This document shows positions 23,653 to 32,372 of a stretch of 51,355 bases of DNA, one piece after another; the stretch's first letter is position 1, and the number at the start of each line of letters is the position of its first letter. Both the position numbers and the translations under genes were made by a program. The notes under the pieces are model-generated. The model searched no databases. It was not told the origin of the DNA and saw only the letters and a list, made by a program, of their open reading frames with translations. The stretch spans positions 1-51,355 of the forward strand of contig CAYJEW010000009.1 in the NCBI GenBank assembly GCA_964369525.1, read 5' to 3'. This DNA is from JAAYCI01 sp964369525. Lineage in GTDB: Bacteria; Bacillota; Clostridia; Oscillospirales; Ruminococcaceae.

Positions 23653-26600
23653 ATGTTATCAGAAAATAATATGATTACAGTAGAGCATTTAACCGAAACA
23701 ATCTCCATTACAAAAGTAGGCGTTTTTATTTGGAATTTGGAGACAAACCACGTTATATACAGCAAAGAATGGGCCGAAATTGTTGGGTATGAGCTGCATG
23801 AATTAGCCCCGCATGTTTCAACGTGGGAGTCTATGCTTTTGCCAATCGATTTAGAAAAAACCGAAGACAATATTAATAGATACCTCGCAGGCGAAGTGCC
23901 GTTGTATGAGGCAGAGTTTAGGCTGATTAAAAAAGACGGCTCGGTTATTTGGGGGCACGATAAAGGCAAGGTTACTGAATATACAAAAGATGGGAAACCG
24001 CTGATTTTGTGCGGAGTTTTGCAAGATATAACCAACATAAAGTTAACAGAGCAGCTGCTGCGCGAAAGCACCGACATACTAAACCTAGCAATAGAGGTTG
24101 CAGAATTTGGTACGTGGGACTGGGATTTGGAAAAAGATATTATCTCGTACAACGATGAATATTTAAAAATGCTGGGCTACACTCAAGACGAAATTAATGG
24201 CTCGCTAGCCGAGTGGGAGAGCATGAACCACCCGGAAGACCTAATTTTGGTATCGCAGCTGCTGGACGAGTTTGTTGCCGGAACAAGGGATACATATGAG
24301 TGCGAAATTAGAATGCGCCATAAAGATGGGCGCTATATCTGGACAAAAGATGTAGGGCGCATTGTATCTAAAGACGAAAACGGCATAGCCACCCGCGTTA
24401 TAGGTGGCCACCTAAACATAGACGGCCTAAAAACCTCGCAATCTCAACTGGAAGCAACCTTGAATGAGATTGAAAACCATCAAGCTCAGCTGGAAAACGA
24501 AATTGCGATGCGCACAAAAACGCTGACAGAGCAGGATAAGCTGCTGGTGGCGGTTAACGATGTGTCGCAAAGATTATTAGCAGTAACCGAAACTGATAAT
24601 TTCGATGCTGTGCTTTTAGATTGTCTCAAAATATTAACCATTGCGTACAATACCGATGAATTTACGCTGTGGAGCTATATAAAAGTGGGTAGCGGCGAGT
24701 ATTTTTACCTCACCCATGTATACCGCCGGGAGCAGGACGATAGAATTGCTTTTGATGTTAGAGATATGGAAGAGTATATCACCGGTTTAGTTGAGGCCGG
24801 AGAGGAAATTCAAATTCATACAAAAGAAGATTTTAATATAATCATAAACTACGGCGCAGTGTCGCCGCAGTTGCGGGCGGCATTTGAGAGCCAAAAAGCT
24901 ATAAGCGACTTTATGGCAGGCATGGGCGCTGACTGGCAAGATGATATGCGCGAACAGATAGAAAACAGCGACAGCAGCATTGCCTCATCTATTTTTTTGT
25001 ACAACAATCTTTACGGCCTTATTGCCACAGGCAGTAACTCGGACAACATAAAGTACTCAGAAGCGCACGAAAGCATGCTGGATATAAGCGGTAGGCTTTT
25101 TGCAAATGCGCAAAATAAGCATAAAATGGACGGCCAGCTGCGCAGCGCCCACGAAGAGGCCCTGCTAAGCTCGCAAGCAAAAAGTAACTTTTTGGCAAAC
25201 ATGAGCCACGAAATAAGAACGCCGCTAAATGCTATTTTGGGTATGTCGGAAATTGTTGTGAGAGAAAGCAAGGGCCGAACCACCGAAGAATATGCAAAAG
25301 AAATTAAAAAAGCAAGCGAAAGCCTGCTGGTAATAATAAACGACATTTTGGATATCTCCAAAATAGAATCGGGCAAGCTGGAAGTTATAAAAGTGGAGTA
25401 TAACATAACCTCGCTTTTAAACGACGTTATCAGCCTGTCTAAGATGCGCCTGGGAGACAAACCGGTAATTTTTACAACGTATATTCAGTCAGGCATTCCG
25501 GCGATGATGTTTGGCGATGAAATAAGAATACGGCAGATTCTCTTAAACCTACTAAGCAATGCAATTAAATTTACCAAGTCAGGTAATATCAATTTAAGCG
25601 TTACATGCGAAAAGAAGGAAGGTATAGCGCAGCTTGCTTTTTCGGTTGCAGATACCGGTATGGGCATTAATGAGGACGACTTGCAGCGCCTGTTTATGCA
25701 GTTTGAAAGGGTGGACACCAAGAGAAACAGAGACATAGAGGGAACAGGCCTTGGGCTTTCGATAGCAAAGCAGCTATGCGAAATGATGGGCGGTACCATC
25801 ACGGTGAAAAGCGAACAGGGCATAGGCTCTACATTCACAGCTTTAATTCCGCAGCCGTATAAGCAGGATACACCTATTGCGGCTAAGCTGGAAAATGTTA
25901 GGGTTTTGATTTATGAAGCAAGAGAAATGTATGCCGGCTCTATCTGCCAAACTATAACCGATTTGGATGCTCACTGCACAGTGTGCACAAATCAATCAGA
26001 GCTACTGCAATACCTAGCCGAGGAAACATTTGATTACTTAATAGCGCCGGTTGTTCACGCAGGAAGAATAAAAAAGCTGGTGTTTAATTCCAATTTAAAA
26101 GTTAAGATAATTTTCATGGCCGACCAAGGCGACTTAACCATTTATGAAGATGATAATGTTGTTAATATGCCAATTAGCTGCATACAGATGGCGCAAATGT
26201 TTGGCAATGCCGACACGTATATGCGAAAGGCAGAAAAGATACACGATTTTACAGCGCCTGCGGCAAGAGTGCTTGTGGTAGATGATAACCCTGTAAACCT
26301 AAAGGTTGCAAAAGGGTTGATGGCGCCGTTTAAGTTAAACCTGGAAACCGCAATAAATGGAGCTTTAGCTGTGGAGATGGTTCGCAGCAATGTGTACGAT
26401 TTAGTATTTATGGATCATATGATGCCCGAGATGGACGGCATAGATGCAACGGCCGCTATAAGAAAACTTGAGGGCGAATACTATAAAAACCTGCCCATAA
26501 TAGCCCTCACTGCCAACGCGCTCGTGGGCGCAAAAGAGCTTTTTGTAAACGAGGGCATGAACGACTTTTTGGCAAAGCCGATTGAAGTTAAAAAGTTGAA

Positions 26601-27297
26601 CGAGATGTTGCGGAAATGGCTACCAAAAGAAAAACAACAAGCTCAGGCCGCGGTAGTAAAAGAAGGAAAGGACTATAAAATATCCATAAGCGGGATTGAT
26701 ACAAACCATGGAATTAATCTTATAGGCGGAGAGCTTGAAGATTATTACGATGTATTAAACACATTTTTGATGGACGGCAAAAAGCAGCTAAGCAAGCTGC
26801 AAGAGCCGCTAGACGACCAAGGGCTTAATACATTTAGGGTGGAGATGCATGCGCTTAAAAGTGCGGCAGGCTCTATAGGTGCGGCAGCTGTGTCTAAAGA
26901 GGCGATGCTACTGGAAGAGGCTGCGGTAAACGGAGATATGGCGTATATCGGCTCGCGCACAATAAAGTTTGCAGAGTTGTTTGAAGCATTGCTTTTGGCA
27001 ATAGAAGAGCATTTACAACTTAACGACAGCAGTCTGCTTGCAGAAAAAAAGGCGGGTGCTGTTTCCATACTGCAAACCAGCTTAAAAGAGGTGGAAGGCG
27101 CTTTAACTACATTTGACATGGATGTGCTGGAGCGGGCTATTCAGCAATGCTTAAGCTATACATGGAAGGGTAAAATTGACGAGCTGCTTTTAAGCTTAAA
27201 GCAGCTTATAGATTCGTTTGAGTACTATCAAGCACGCTCGGTGGTGGAAGAACTAAAAAGCGAGATGGTGGCGCAGTATGGTGTTGTGATGCATTAA
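23653..27297 (+). CDS. Hybrid histidine kinase (PAS-PAS-GAF-HK-REC-HPt)
   Basis: 1214 residues, with no membrane helix or signal peptide evident. In order: two PAS/PAC units (ETNHVIYSKEWAEIVGYE; EKDIISYNDEYLKMLGYT), a coiled coil, a GAF-like region (about 300-490), HisKA with His519 (MSHEIRTPLNA), HATPase (LLSNAIKF; GTGLGLSIAKQ), and a degenerate receiver-like domain (about 745-860) lacking the phospho-Asp context. A canonical receiver follows with Asp921 (VFMDHMMPEMDG), then a C-terminal HPt domain with His1066 (MHALKSAAGS). The full His-Asp-His chain implies relay to another receiver, plausibly the HD-GYP protein encoded upstream. AGGAGAA at 23641-23647 supports the ATG at 23653. The stimulus is unknown but cytosolic. 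Confidence 0.93.
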   Translation: MLSENNMITVEHLTETISITKVGVFIWNLETNHVIYSKEWAEIVGYELHELAPHVSTWESMLLPIDLEKTEDNINRYLAGEVPLYEAEFRLIKKDGSVIWGHDKGKVTEYTKDGKPLILCGVLQDITNIKLTEQLLRESTDILNLAIEVAEFGTWDWDLEKDIISYNDEYLKMLGYTQDEINGSLAEWESMNHPEDLILVSQLLDEFVAGTRDTYECEIRMRHKDGRYIWTKDVGRIVSKDENGIATRVIGGHLNIDGLKTSQSQLEATLNEIENHQAQLENEIAMRTKTLTEQDKLLVAVNDVSQRLLAVTETDNFDAVLLDCLKILTIAYNTDEFTLWSYIKVGSGEYFYLTHVYRREQDDRIAFDVRDMEEYITGLVEAGEEIQIHTKEDFNIIINYGAVSPQLRAAFESQKAISDFMAGMGADWQDDMREQIENSDSSIASSIFLYNNLYGLIATGSNSDNIKYSEAHESMLDISGRLFANAQNKHKMDGQLRSAHEEALLSSQAKSNFLANMSHEIRTPLNAILGMSEIVVRESKGRTTEEYAKEIKKASESLLVIINDILDISKIESGKLEVIKVEYNITSLLNDVISLSKMRLGDKPVIFTTYIQSGIPAMMFGDEIRIRQILLNLLSNAIKFTKSGNINLSVTCEKKEGIAQLAFSVADTGMGINEDDLQRLFMQFERVDTKRNRDIEGTGLGLSIAKQLCEMMGGTITVKSEQGIGSTFTALIPQPYKQDTPIAAKLENVRVLIYEAREMYAGSICQTITDLDAHCTVCTNQSELLQYLAEETFDYLIAPVVHAGRIKKLVFNSNLKVKIIFMADQGDLTIYEDDNVVNMPISCIQMAQMFGNADTYMRKAEKIHDFTAPAARVLVVDDNPVNLKVAKGLMAPFKLNLETAINGALAVEMVRSNVYDLVFMDHMMPEMDGIDATAAIRKLEGEYYKNLPIIALTANALVGAKELFVNEGMNDFLAKPIEVKKLNEMLRKWLPKEKQQAQAAVVKEGKDYKISISGIDTNHGINLIGGELEDYYDVLNTFLMDGKKQLSKLQEPLDDQGLNTFRVEMHALKSAAGSIGAAAVSKEAMLLEEAAVNGDMAYIGSRTIKFAELFEALLLAIEEHLQLNDSSLLAEKKAGAVSILQTSLKEVEGALTTFDMDVLERAIQQCLSYTWKGKIDELLLSLKQLIDSFEYYQARSVVEELKSEMVAQYGVVMH

Positions 27298-27347
27298 TGT
27301 GTTGGGGCAGCCGAGGGCGTAGAGTGTGTTAATATGCGTATACAAAA

Positions 27348-27380
27348 ATGGCGACATTGCCCAAAAAGCAATGTCGCCAT
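27348..27380 (-). terminator. Terminator of the leftward sugar operon
   Basis: A perfect 13-bp stem (27348-27360 with 27368-27380). On the minus strand it is followed by TTTTG. On the plus strand only A follows, so it serves the leftward genes and not the kinase. Confidence 0.8.
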
Positions 27381-27419
27381 AAAAATTATATCTGCTATTA
27401 ATCTTGGTACCGATAATTT

Positions 27420-27650
27420 TTATTTTTTAAAATCAACAATTTGTTTACCGTTATCAATTCGCCATTGTTTATAATCTTCTAAATCTGAATGTATAAGTCT
27501 TAAAACAAATAGTAGCATGGCAATATCATCTATCTGCCCCACTATAGGTATGGTATCGGTAATCAAATCAATAGGGGTAGCAATATATACTAATGCCGCT
27601 ACAATGCCAATAATAGTACCAATAGGGATATGTCTGAAATTAATCGGTCT
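27420..27650 (-). pseudogene. Truncated DUF1232 (YkvA-like) gene
   Basis: The minus strand carries an open frame of 76 codons from 27650 to the TAA at 27422-27420. Its product contains VYIATPIDLITDTIPIVGQ, then IDDIAMLLFVLRLI, and ends with KQIVDFKK: the DUF1232 membrane-associated domain and tail. There is no ATG, GTG or TTG before the domain; a TAA precedes the frame at 27653-27651 and the end of the sugar isomerase gene overlaps it. The usual N-terminal part is missing. The gene therefore looks cut at its 5' end, perhaps where the sugar operon joined the chromosome. Confidence 0.7.
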
Positions 27651-28626
27651 TTAGCGCCGCGTCAAAAGCAATATTTGATGGTGCGTAGTTAACCCGCCTT
27701 GTAAATTCAAGCGCCTCGCGGGCGCCATACATTCTCTCCATGCCCGAGTCTTCCCATTCAACCGATAGCGGGCCTGTGTAGTTCATGGCGTTAAGCTCTC
27801 TGATGATATCATCAAAATCCACATCGCCATGCCCCAGCGATACAAAATTCCACGCTCTGCGCAGATCGCCAAAATCGATATGGCTGCCCAAAATTCCGGA
27901 TTTGCCATCAAGGCGTATCTTCACATCTTTCATGTGAACATGATAGATCCGGCTGGCAAAATCCCTTAAAAAGATGCGAGGGCTAACACCCTGCCATAAA
28001 AGGTGGGAGGGGTCGAAATTAAGGCCCAGGGTAGGGCGATGCTCAAACACTTCCAGCAATTTTTGGGTGCTGTAATAGTCGAATGCAATTTCGGCGGGGT
28101 GAACCTCTAAAGCAAATTTAACCCCGCACTCGTCAAACACATCAAATATTGGGCTCCAAAGCTGCTTAATTTTCTCAAAGCCGGCCTCTACCGCAGATGG
28201 CTCGGTTTGTGGAAAAGAGTACCAGTATGCCCAGATGGGCGAGCCGGTAAAGCCTGTGATAATGCTAACGCCCATACGCTTTGCGGCATAGGCTACCTGC
28301 TTCATCTCTTCGGTGGCCCACGCTCTTATCTCTTCGGGTTTGCCCGAAAGCTCGGCAGGCGCAAAGTTGTTTAGCCGCGCGTCTTCATTATCGCCAACGC
28401 ATTGCCCCGCAAGGTGTGCGCCAAGAGCCCACACCTTGAGGTTGTATTTTTTTAAGGTGTTGTCTATGCTTTGGCGGTAATTCTCGTCTGTATTATACTT
28501 TCTGGCATCAAGGTGTGAATGGCAGGCAATCTCTAAGCCATCATAGCCCATGCCGGACATTATACGGCAAAGCTCTTCAAACGGAATGTCGCCATACTGC
28601 CCGGTTGTTATTGTAATTGGCCTCAT
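27640..28626 (-). CDS. Sugar phosphate isomerase/epimerase (xylose isomerase-like TIM barrel)
   Basis: 328 residues of the AP-endonuclease-2/IolE-IolI superfamily. The barrel strands carry the expected metal ligands and catalytic acids: FALEVHPAE, GLNFDPSHLLWQG, YHVHMKD and LSVEWED; GFTGSPIW is typical of a subfamily often found beside Gfo/Idh/MocA dehydrogenases. Such enzymes isomerise, epimerise or dehydrate keto-sugars or inositols. It is the last gene of the leftward operon, 10 bp after the dehydrogenase stop. Its 3' end overlaps the truncated DUF1232 frame. The substrate cannot be deduced. Confidence 0.85.
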   Translation of the reverse strand: MRPITITTGQYGDIPFEELCRIMSGMGYDGLEIACHSHLDARKYNTDENYRQSIDNTLKKYNLKVWALGAHLAGQCVGDNEDARLNNFAPAELSGKPEEIRAWATEEMKQVAYAAKRMGVSIITGFTGSPIWAYWYSFPQTEPSAVEAGFEKIKQLWSPIFDVFDECGVKFALEVHPAEIAFDYYSTQKLLEVFEHRPTLGLNFDPSHLLWQGVSPRIFLRDFASRIYHVHMKDVKIRLDGKSGILGSHIDFGDLRRAWNFVSLGHGDVDFDDIIRELNAMNYTGPLSVEWEDSGMERMYGAREALEFTRRVNYAPSNIAFDAALKTD

Positions 28627-28636
28627 AAAAATATCC

Positions 28637-29677
28637 TCACTCTACGCTCTCGGTTTTTCCGCTTTGGGCCGAGCGCTGGTTTGCAAAAATAACCTGCATT
28701 GCATGCATTGCGCTTTGGCCGTTTATGGCAGGCTCGCAATTGTTAACGATGGAATCGATAAATGCGTCTATAATTCCTGTTGTGGTGCGGCTGCCTGTGG
28801 TTTGCTCTTTGTTTGAGGTTAGCTTGTCGAGCTCATAGTTTATAACTTCGCCGTCCTTACGCTCTACAATCAAAGAGTAGTCGGGGTTGTCGTATATACG
28901 AATAACGCCCCCCTCGCAATACAGCTTGGTGGAATTGTTTTCGGAGCCATAGTTTGTCCAGCTAACGTGCATTGTGCCAACAACGCCATCTTCAAATGTG
29001 TAGATGGCAAAAGCGTTATCGTCAACATCTATAAACTTTCCGTCGGGATAGCGCTTATTAATGGTATTTAAAACGGCAGAAGTTTTAACAATTTTCTTGT
29101 CGGTAAGGTAGTACAGCAGGTCGGTTTTGTGTACGCCAAGGTCTGCCATAACCCCAAACGAAGCCGTTTTTTTATCAAAAAACCAAGAGTTTGCTTCCCC
29201 TGTCCATCCTTCAGGGCCGGGGTGGGCAAAATGGGTTTCAAAAGCAAGTAGCTTGCCCAGCTCGCCGCTACTTAAAATTTCTTTTGCCTTAACATGGGCT
29301 TTAGCCATGCGCTGGTTTAGGCCTATCATTAGGTATTTGTTGTTTTTAGCTGCCGCGTCTACCATGGCCTTGCAGTCCTGCTCGGTGGTGGCCATGGGCT
29401 TTTCGCAAAGAACATGCTTGCCTGCGTTAAGCGCTTGTATGCTTATTTCTGCATGGAAACGGTTTGCCACACACACGCTCACAGCGTCAACATCGCTCTG
29501 CAAAAGCTCTTCCACACTGTTAAAAGCTGTGCCGCCGTATTGCTTGGCTAGCGCTGTGGATTTTGCGGTATCCATATCAAAAAAACCGGTAATCACGCAG
29601 TTTGGGTTTTCGTTATACTCAGGGGCGTGCCTAACTTCGGTTATTTTACCGCATCCGATTATTCCAATTTTTATCAT
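28637..29677 (-). CDS. Gfo/Idh/MocA family NAD(P)-dependent sugar dehydrogenase
   Basis: 346 residues. Rossmann start IKIGIIGCGKI (residues 2-12), EKP motif at 92-94 (CEKPMATT) with the cofactor-contacting Lys, and the DLGVHKTDLL block near 178 with the catalytic His. The C-terminal sheet is normal for the family. Members oxidise sugars, sugar acids or inositols, or interconvert them with NAD as bound cofactor. The ATG at 29677 follows TTGGAGATAA; upstream codons in frame read into the permease gene and lack a ribosome site. It sits between the permease and the TIM-barrel isomerase in one operon. Confidence 0.9.
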   Translation of the reverse strand: MIKIGIIGCGKITEVRHAPEYNENPNCVITGFFDMDTAKSTALAKQYGGTAFNSVEELLQSDVDAVSVCVANRFHAEISIQALNAGKHVLCEKPMATTEQDCKAMVDAAAKNNKYLMIGLNQRMAKAHVKAKEILSSGELGKLLAFETHFAHPGPEGWTGEANSWFFDKKTASFGVMADLGVHKTDLLYYLTDKKIVKTSAVLNTINKRYPDGKFIDVDDNAFAIYTFEDGVVGTMHVSWTNYGSENNSTKLYCEGGVIRIYDNPDYSLIVERKDGEVINYELDKLTSNKEQTTGSRTTTGIIDAFIDSIVNNCEPAINGQSAMHAMQVIFANQRSAQSGKTESVE

Positions 29678-29705
29678 AAGTTTATCTCCAATAAAAATGT
29701 ATTTT

Positions 29706-30707
29706 TTAGCGACGTCTGTTTTGGAAGTTCTGCAGAAGTACTGCGAATACAATAATGGCGGCTGTGATAGCGCCGTTGAGGTAAGACGATACATCTGCGG
29801 CGGTTAGAATGTTGCTGATTATGCGGAACATCAGCACGCCGAAGAATGTGCCCATAATTTTGCCTCGGCCGCCGCTCATTGCCGTGCCGCCAATGGCAAC
29901 GCCCGCAATGGCGTCCATCTCCCAGCCGATAGCCGCAGAAGCCGCCGCCACGCCGGTGGTACGAGAAGCATAAAGCAGCGCCGCCAGCCCGCACATAGCG
30001 CCGGTTATCATAAACGTATATGTTTTTACAGCGTCGATATTGATGCCCGACAGGCGTGCGGATTTTTCGTTGCTGCCCACCGCAAAAATATGTTTGCCCA
30101 GTTTGGTTTTCTTCATAACAACATCAAACAAAATAACCGCTACAATGAAAATAATCATAAGGTACGGAATGCTTACGGTGTCGCTTAGGCGAATGCCGCC
30201 CACGGCTATCTCCCTAAAGCGGTCGAAATGCTCCCTGTCCACCGTGAAGGGGCCGCTAGCGCCGTAGTAGTTGATGATTGCGCGTGCGGCGCTCATGGTG
30301 GCAAGCGTTGCAATCATTGCAGGCATGCCGCCTTTTGTAACAAGCAGGCCGTTAATAAAGCCGATAAACACACCCACAACAATACAAAACAGCAACATTA
30401 CAAGTATGCTATCGGTAGCGTTTAGCACCCAGATGCCAAAGCCGCTGATAAGCGCTACCTGCGAGCCAACCGAGATATCAATAAGGCCGGCGCCGATAAC
30501 CATGGTCATACCCATAGATATAAGGCCTATCATACTGCCTTGTACAAACAGGTTGGAGAGGTTGTTCCAGGTAAAGAAGTTTTGGTTTACAATAGCGCCT
30601 ATAATAACCAAAAATATTAAAGACAAAACAAAGCTGTACTCTCTTGTAAGAGAGCGCCCAATAGATTTTGCGGTAGCTGCATTCAAGTTGTTAGTTAATT
30701 TTTTCAT
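29706..30707 (-). CDS. Sugar ABC transporter permease (RbsC/AraH type)
   Basis: 333 residues, mostly membrane helices, with the ribose-type permease signatures: NLFVQGSMIGLISMGMTMVI, GLIDISVGS, FINGLLVTKGGMPAMIATLA, and GGTAMSGGRGKIMGTFFGVL near the cytosolic loop contacting the ATPase. Forms the channel of a CUT2 (ribose-class) importer. It lies 6 bp after the ATPase gene and 28 bp before the dehydrogenase. The ATG at 30707 is supported by GGGGTGATTAAAA upstream. Confidence 0.93.
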   Translation of the reverse strand: MKKLTNNLNAATAKSIGRSLTREYSFVLSLIFLVIIGAIVNQNFFTWNNLSNLFVQGSMIGLISMGMTMVIGAGLIDISVGSQVALISGFGIWVLNATDSILVMLLFCIVVGVFIGFINGLLVTKGGMPAMIATLATMSAARAIINYYGASGPFTVDREHFDRFREIAVGGIRLSDTVSIPYLMIIFIVAVILFDVVMKKTKLGKHIFAVGSNEKSARLSGINIDAVKTYTFMITGAMCGLAALLYASRTTGVAAASAAIGWEMDAIAGVAIGGTAMSGGRGKIMGTFFGVLMFRIISNILTAADVSSYLNGAITAAIIVFAVLLQNFQNRRR

Positions 30708-30713
30708 TTTTAA

Positions 30714-32213
30714 TCACCCCAAGTTTGCTCCGGTAGAATAATACATTACATTTTTTTCGGTAAGGTTTTCTCTATCCAGTCGTGCGCTGCATGTTCCTTT
30801 ATAAAGAACAATGCAAGAATCTGCAACTTTACGAATTTCTTGATATTCCGGGCTGAATATAATTATGGCTTTGCCGGATTTTGCCAACTGCAAAATTAAA
30901 TGATATATCTCAAATTTTGTGCCCACGTCAATGCCTTGTGTGGGGTTATCCAGCAAAAGCACGTCTGCGTCGGTTTCCAGCCACTTGCCCAAAATTACCT
31001 TTTGCTGATTACCTCCGGAGAGTGAAGTAATTGGGTTTCGCATATCCGAAACTTTAATCTTCATGGCTTTTTGTTGCCTCAAAAACCGTTCCAGCTCTTC
31101 TTTTGCACTTATCAATATTTTTTTAAACTTTGAGTTCAAAAAACCCATAGATAGGTTATCTTGAACCGATAAATCATTATGTATGCCTCTTTCCGGACGC
31201 ATTCGAGGAACCATTCCAACGCCGTGGCGCATAAAAAACCTAACGGCGCTGTCGCCGGCGGCATTTGGCATTTTTGTTCCCTTTACAGAAATTTTGCCGG
31301 AAAATGGCTCTATTCCAAACAGCGCGTCTGCCAAAGTATCTCGGCCGGAACCCTGCAAGCCGGTTACGGCCAGTATCTCACCTTTATGCAGCTCAAAAGA
31401 CAAATCTTTAAGCTCGCCGCATTTTAGGTTTTCTACCGACAGAAAAACTTCATCTTTGGCCTGACTAACACGATTTTCAAACTCATCCGACTGAAGATTG
31501 TGGCCAATCATCAGCTCGGTTACCTCAGCTTCTTCAATCTCGGCAAACTTTCCGTTTGCAACAAGTTTGCCGTCGCAAAGAATATAGTAAATATCACATA
31601 TCTCAAAAAGTTCGGGCATTTTATGAGAGATGTAGATAAAGCTAACGTTATCTTTTTTAAGGGTACGCATTATTTCGAAAAGGTTGTCTACTTCGGCTAC
31701 CGAAAGCGAGGTAGACGGCTCGTCCATAATAATAAGCTCAGAGTGGAACAGCAATGCTTTGCCTATCTCCACAAGCTGTTTTTCGGCAGCAGGCAAATCG
31801 CCCACCAGCGTTTGAGGGTCAATATCCACCTTCATGCGTTTAAAAACTTCTGCGCACTGTTCAATCATAGCGGATTTATTTAAAAATGTTTTTCCCAGCA
31901 AAAGCTCTTCGCCCAAAAACATATTTTCAAAAACTTTTAGGTCGTTACACAGGTTTAGCTCTTGATGTATAAAGCGAATGCCGTTTCGGCTCGCTGTGCG
32001 AACATCACGCATAGAAATTTCTTTGCCGTCAATTATAATTTTGCCGGAAACAGGGGAATAAACGCCTGCCAGCACATTCATAAGGGTGGACTTACCTGCT
32101 CCGTTTTCGCCCAGTAGCCCAACTATCTCTCCGGGGTTTATTGTTAAATCAACATTATCAACAGCCCTAACAGGGCCGAAGTCCATAACAATGTTTTTCA
32201 TCTCTAAGCGCAT
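30714..32213 (-). CDS. Sugar ABC transporter ATP-binding protein (RbsA type, two NBDs)
   Basis: 499 residues made of two nucleotide-binding domains, as in CUT2 importers. The first has Walker A GENGAGKST, an altered signature (LPAAEKQLVEIGKAL) and Walker B LIIMDEPSTSL. The second has a degenerate Walker A (GLQGSGRDT), a full LSGGNQQKVILGKWL signature and LLLDNPTQGIDVG. This asymmetry is normal for RbsA/XylG. It energises uptake with the permease 6 bp downstream and the binding protein upstream. A 13-bp hairpin in the 159-bp gap before it probably limits its expression relative to the binding protein. Confidence 0.95.
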   Translation of the reverse strand: MRLEMKNIVMDFGPVRAVDNVDLTINPGEIVGLLGENGAGKSTLMNVLAGVYSPVSGKIIIDGKEISMRDVRTASRNGIRFIHQELNLCNDLKVFENMFLGEELLLGKTFLNKSAMIEQCAEVFKRMKVDIDPQTLVGDLPAAEKQLVEIGKALLFHSELIIMDEPSTSLSVAEVDNLFEIMRTLKKDNVSFIYISHKMPELFEICDIYYILCDGKLVANGKFAEIEEAEVTELMIGHNLQSDEFENRVSQAKDEVFLSVENLKCGELKDLSFELHKGEILAVTGLQGSGRDTLADALFGIEPFSGKISVKGTKMPNAAGDSAVRFFMRHGVGMVPRMRPERGIHNDLSVQDNLSMGFLNSKFKKILISAKEELERFLRQQKAMKIKVSDMRNPITSLSGGNQQKVILGKWLETDADVLLLDNPTQGIDVGTKFEIYHLILQLAKSGKAIIIFSPEYQEIRKVADSCIVLYKGTCSARLDRENLTEKNVMYYSTGANLG

Positions 32214-32309
32214 GATAGCGAGTTCCTTTCATATCGCTTGCCATTTATATATTTGCACGTAGCCAAAAGGGCAAATATTTTAGCACCAATCGCGAGTAAT
32301 TTTTAAAAT

Positions 32310-32345
32310 CAGACAGGGCCGGAGATAATCTACCGACCCTGCCTG
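32310..32345 (-). terminator. Hairpin between binding-protein and ATPase genes
   Basis: On the minus strand, 13 bp (two G-T wobbles) pair 32345-32333 with 32322-32310, loop of ten, followed by ATTTT. A weak terminator or RNA-stabilising stem, usual after a binding-protein gene that must be made in excess. Confidence 0.6.
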
Positions 32346-32372
32346 TACAATGTAAACCAGTTAAATTATCTA

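Noticed and set aside
27348..27380. Terminator of the hybrid kinase
   Set aside because: The plus strand has A, not T, after the stem; it fits only leftward transcription.
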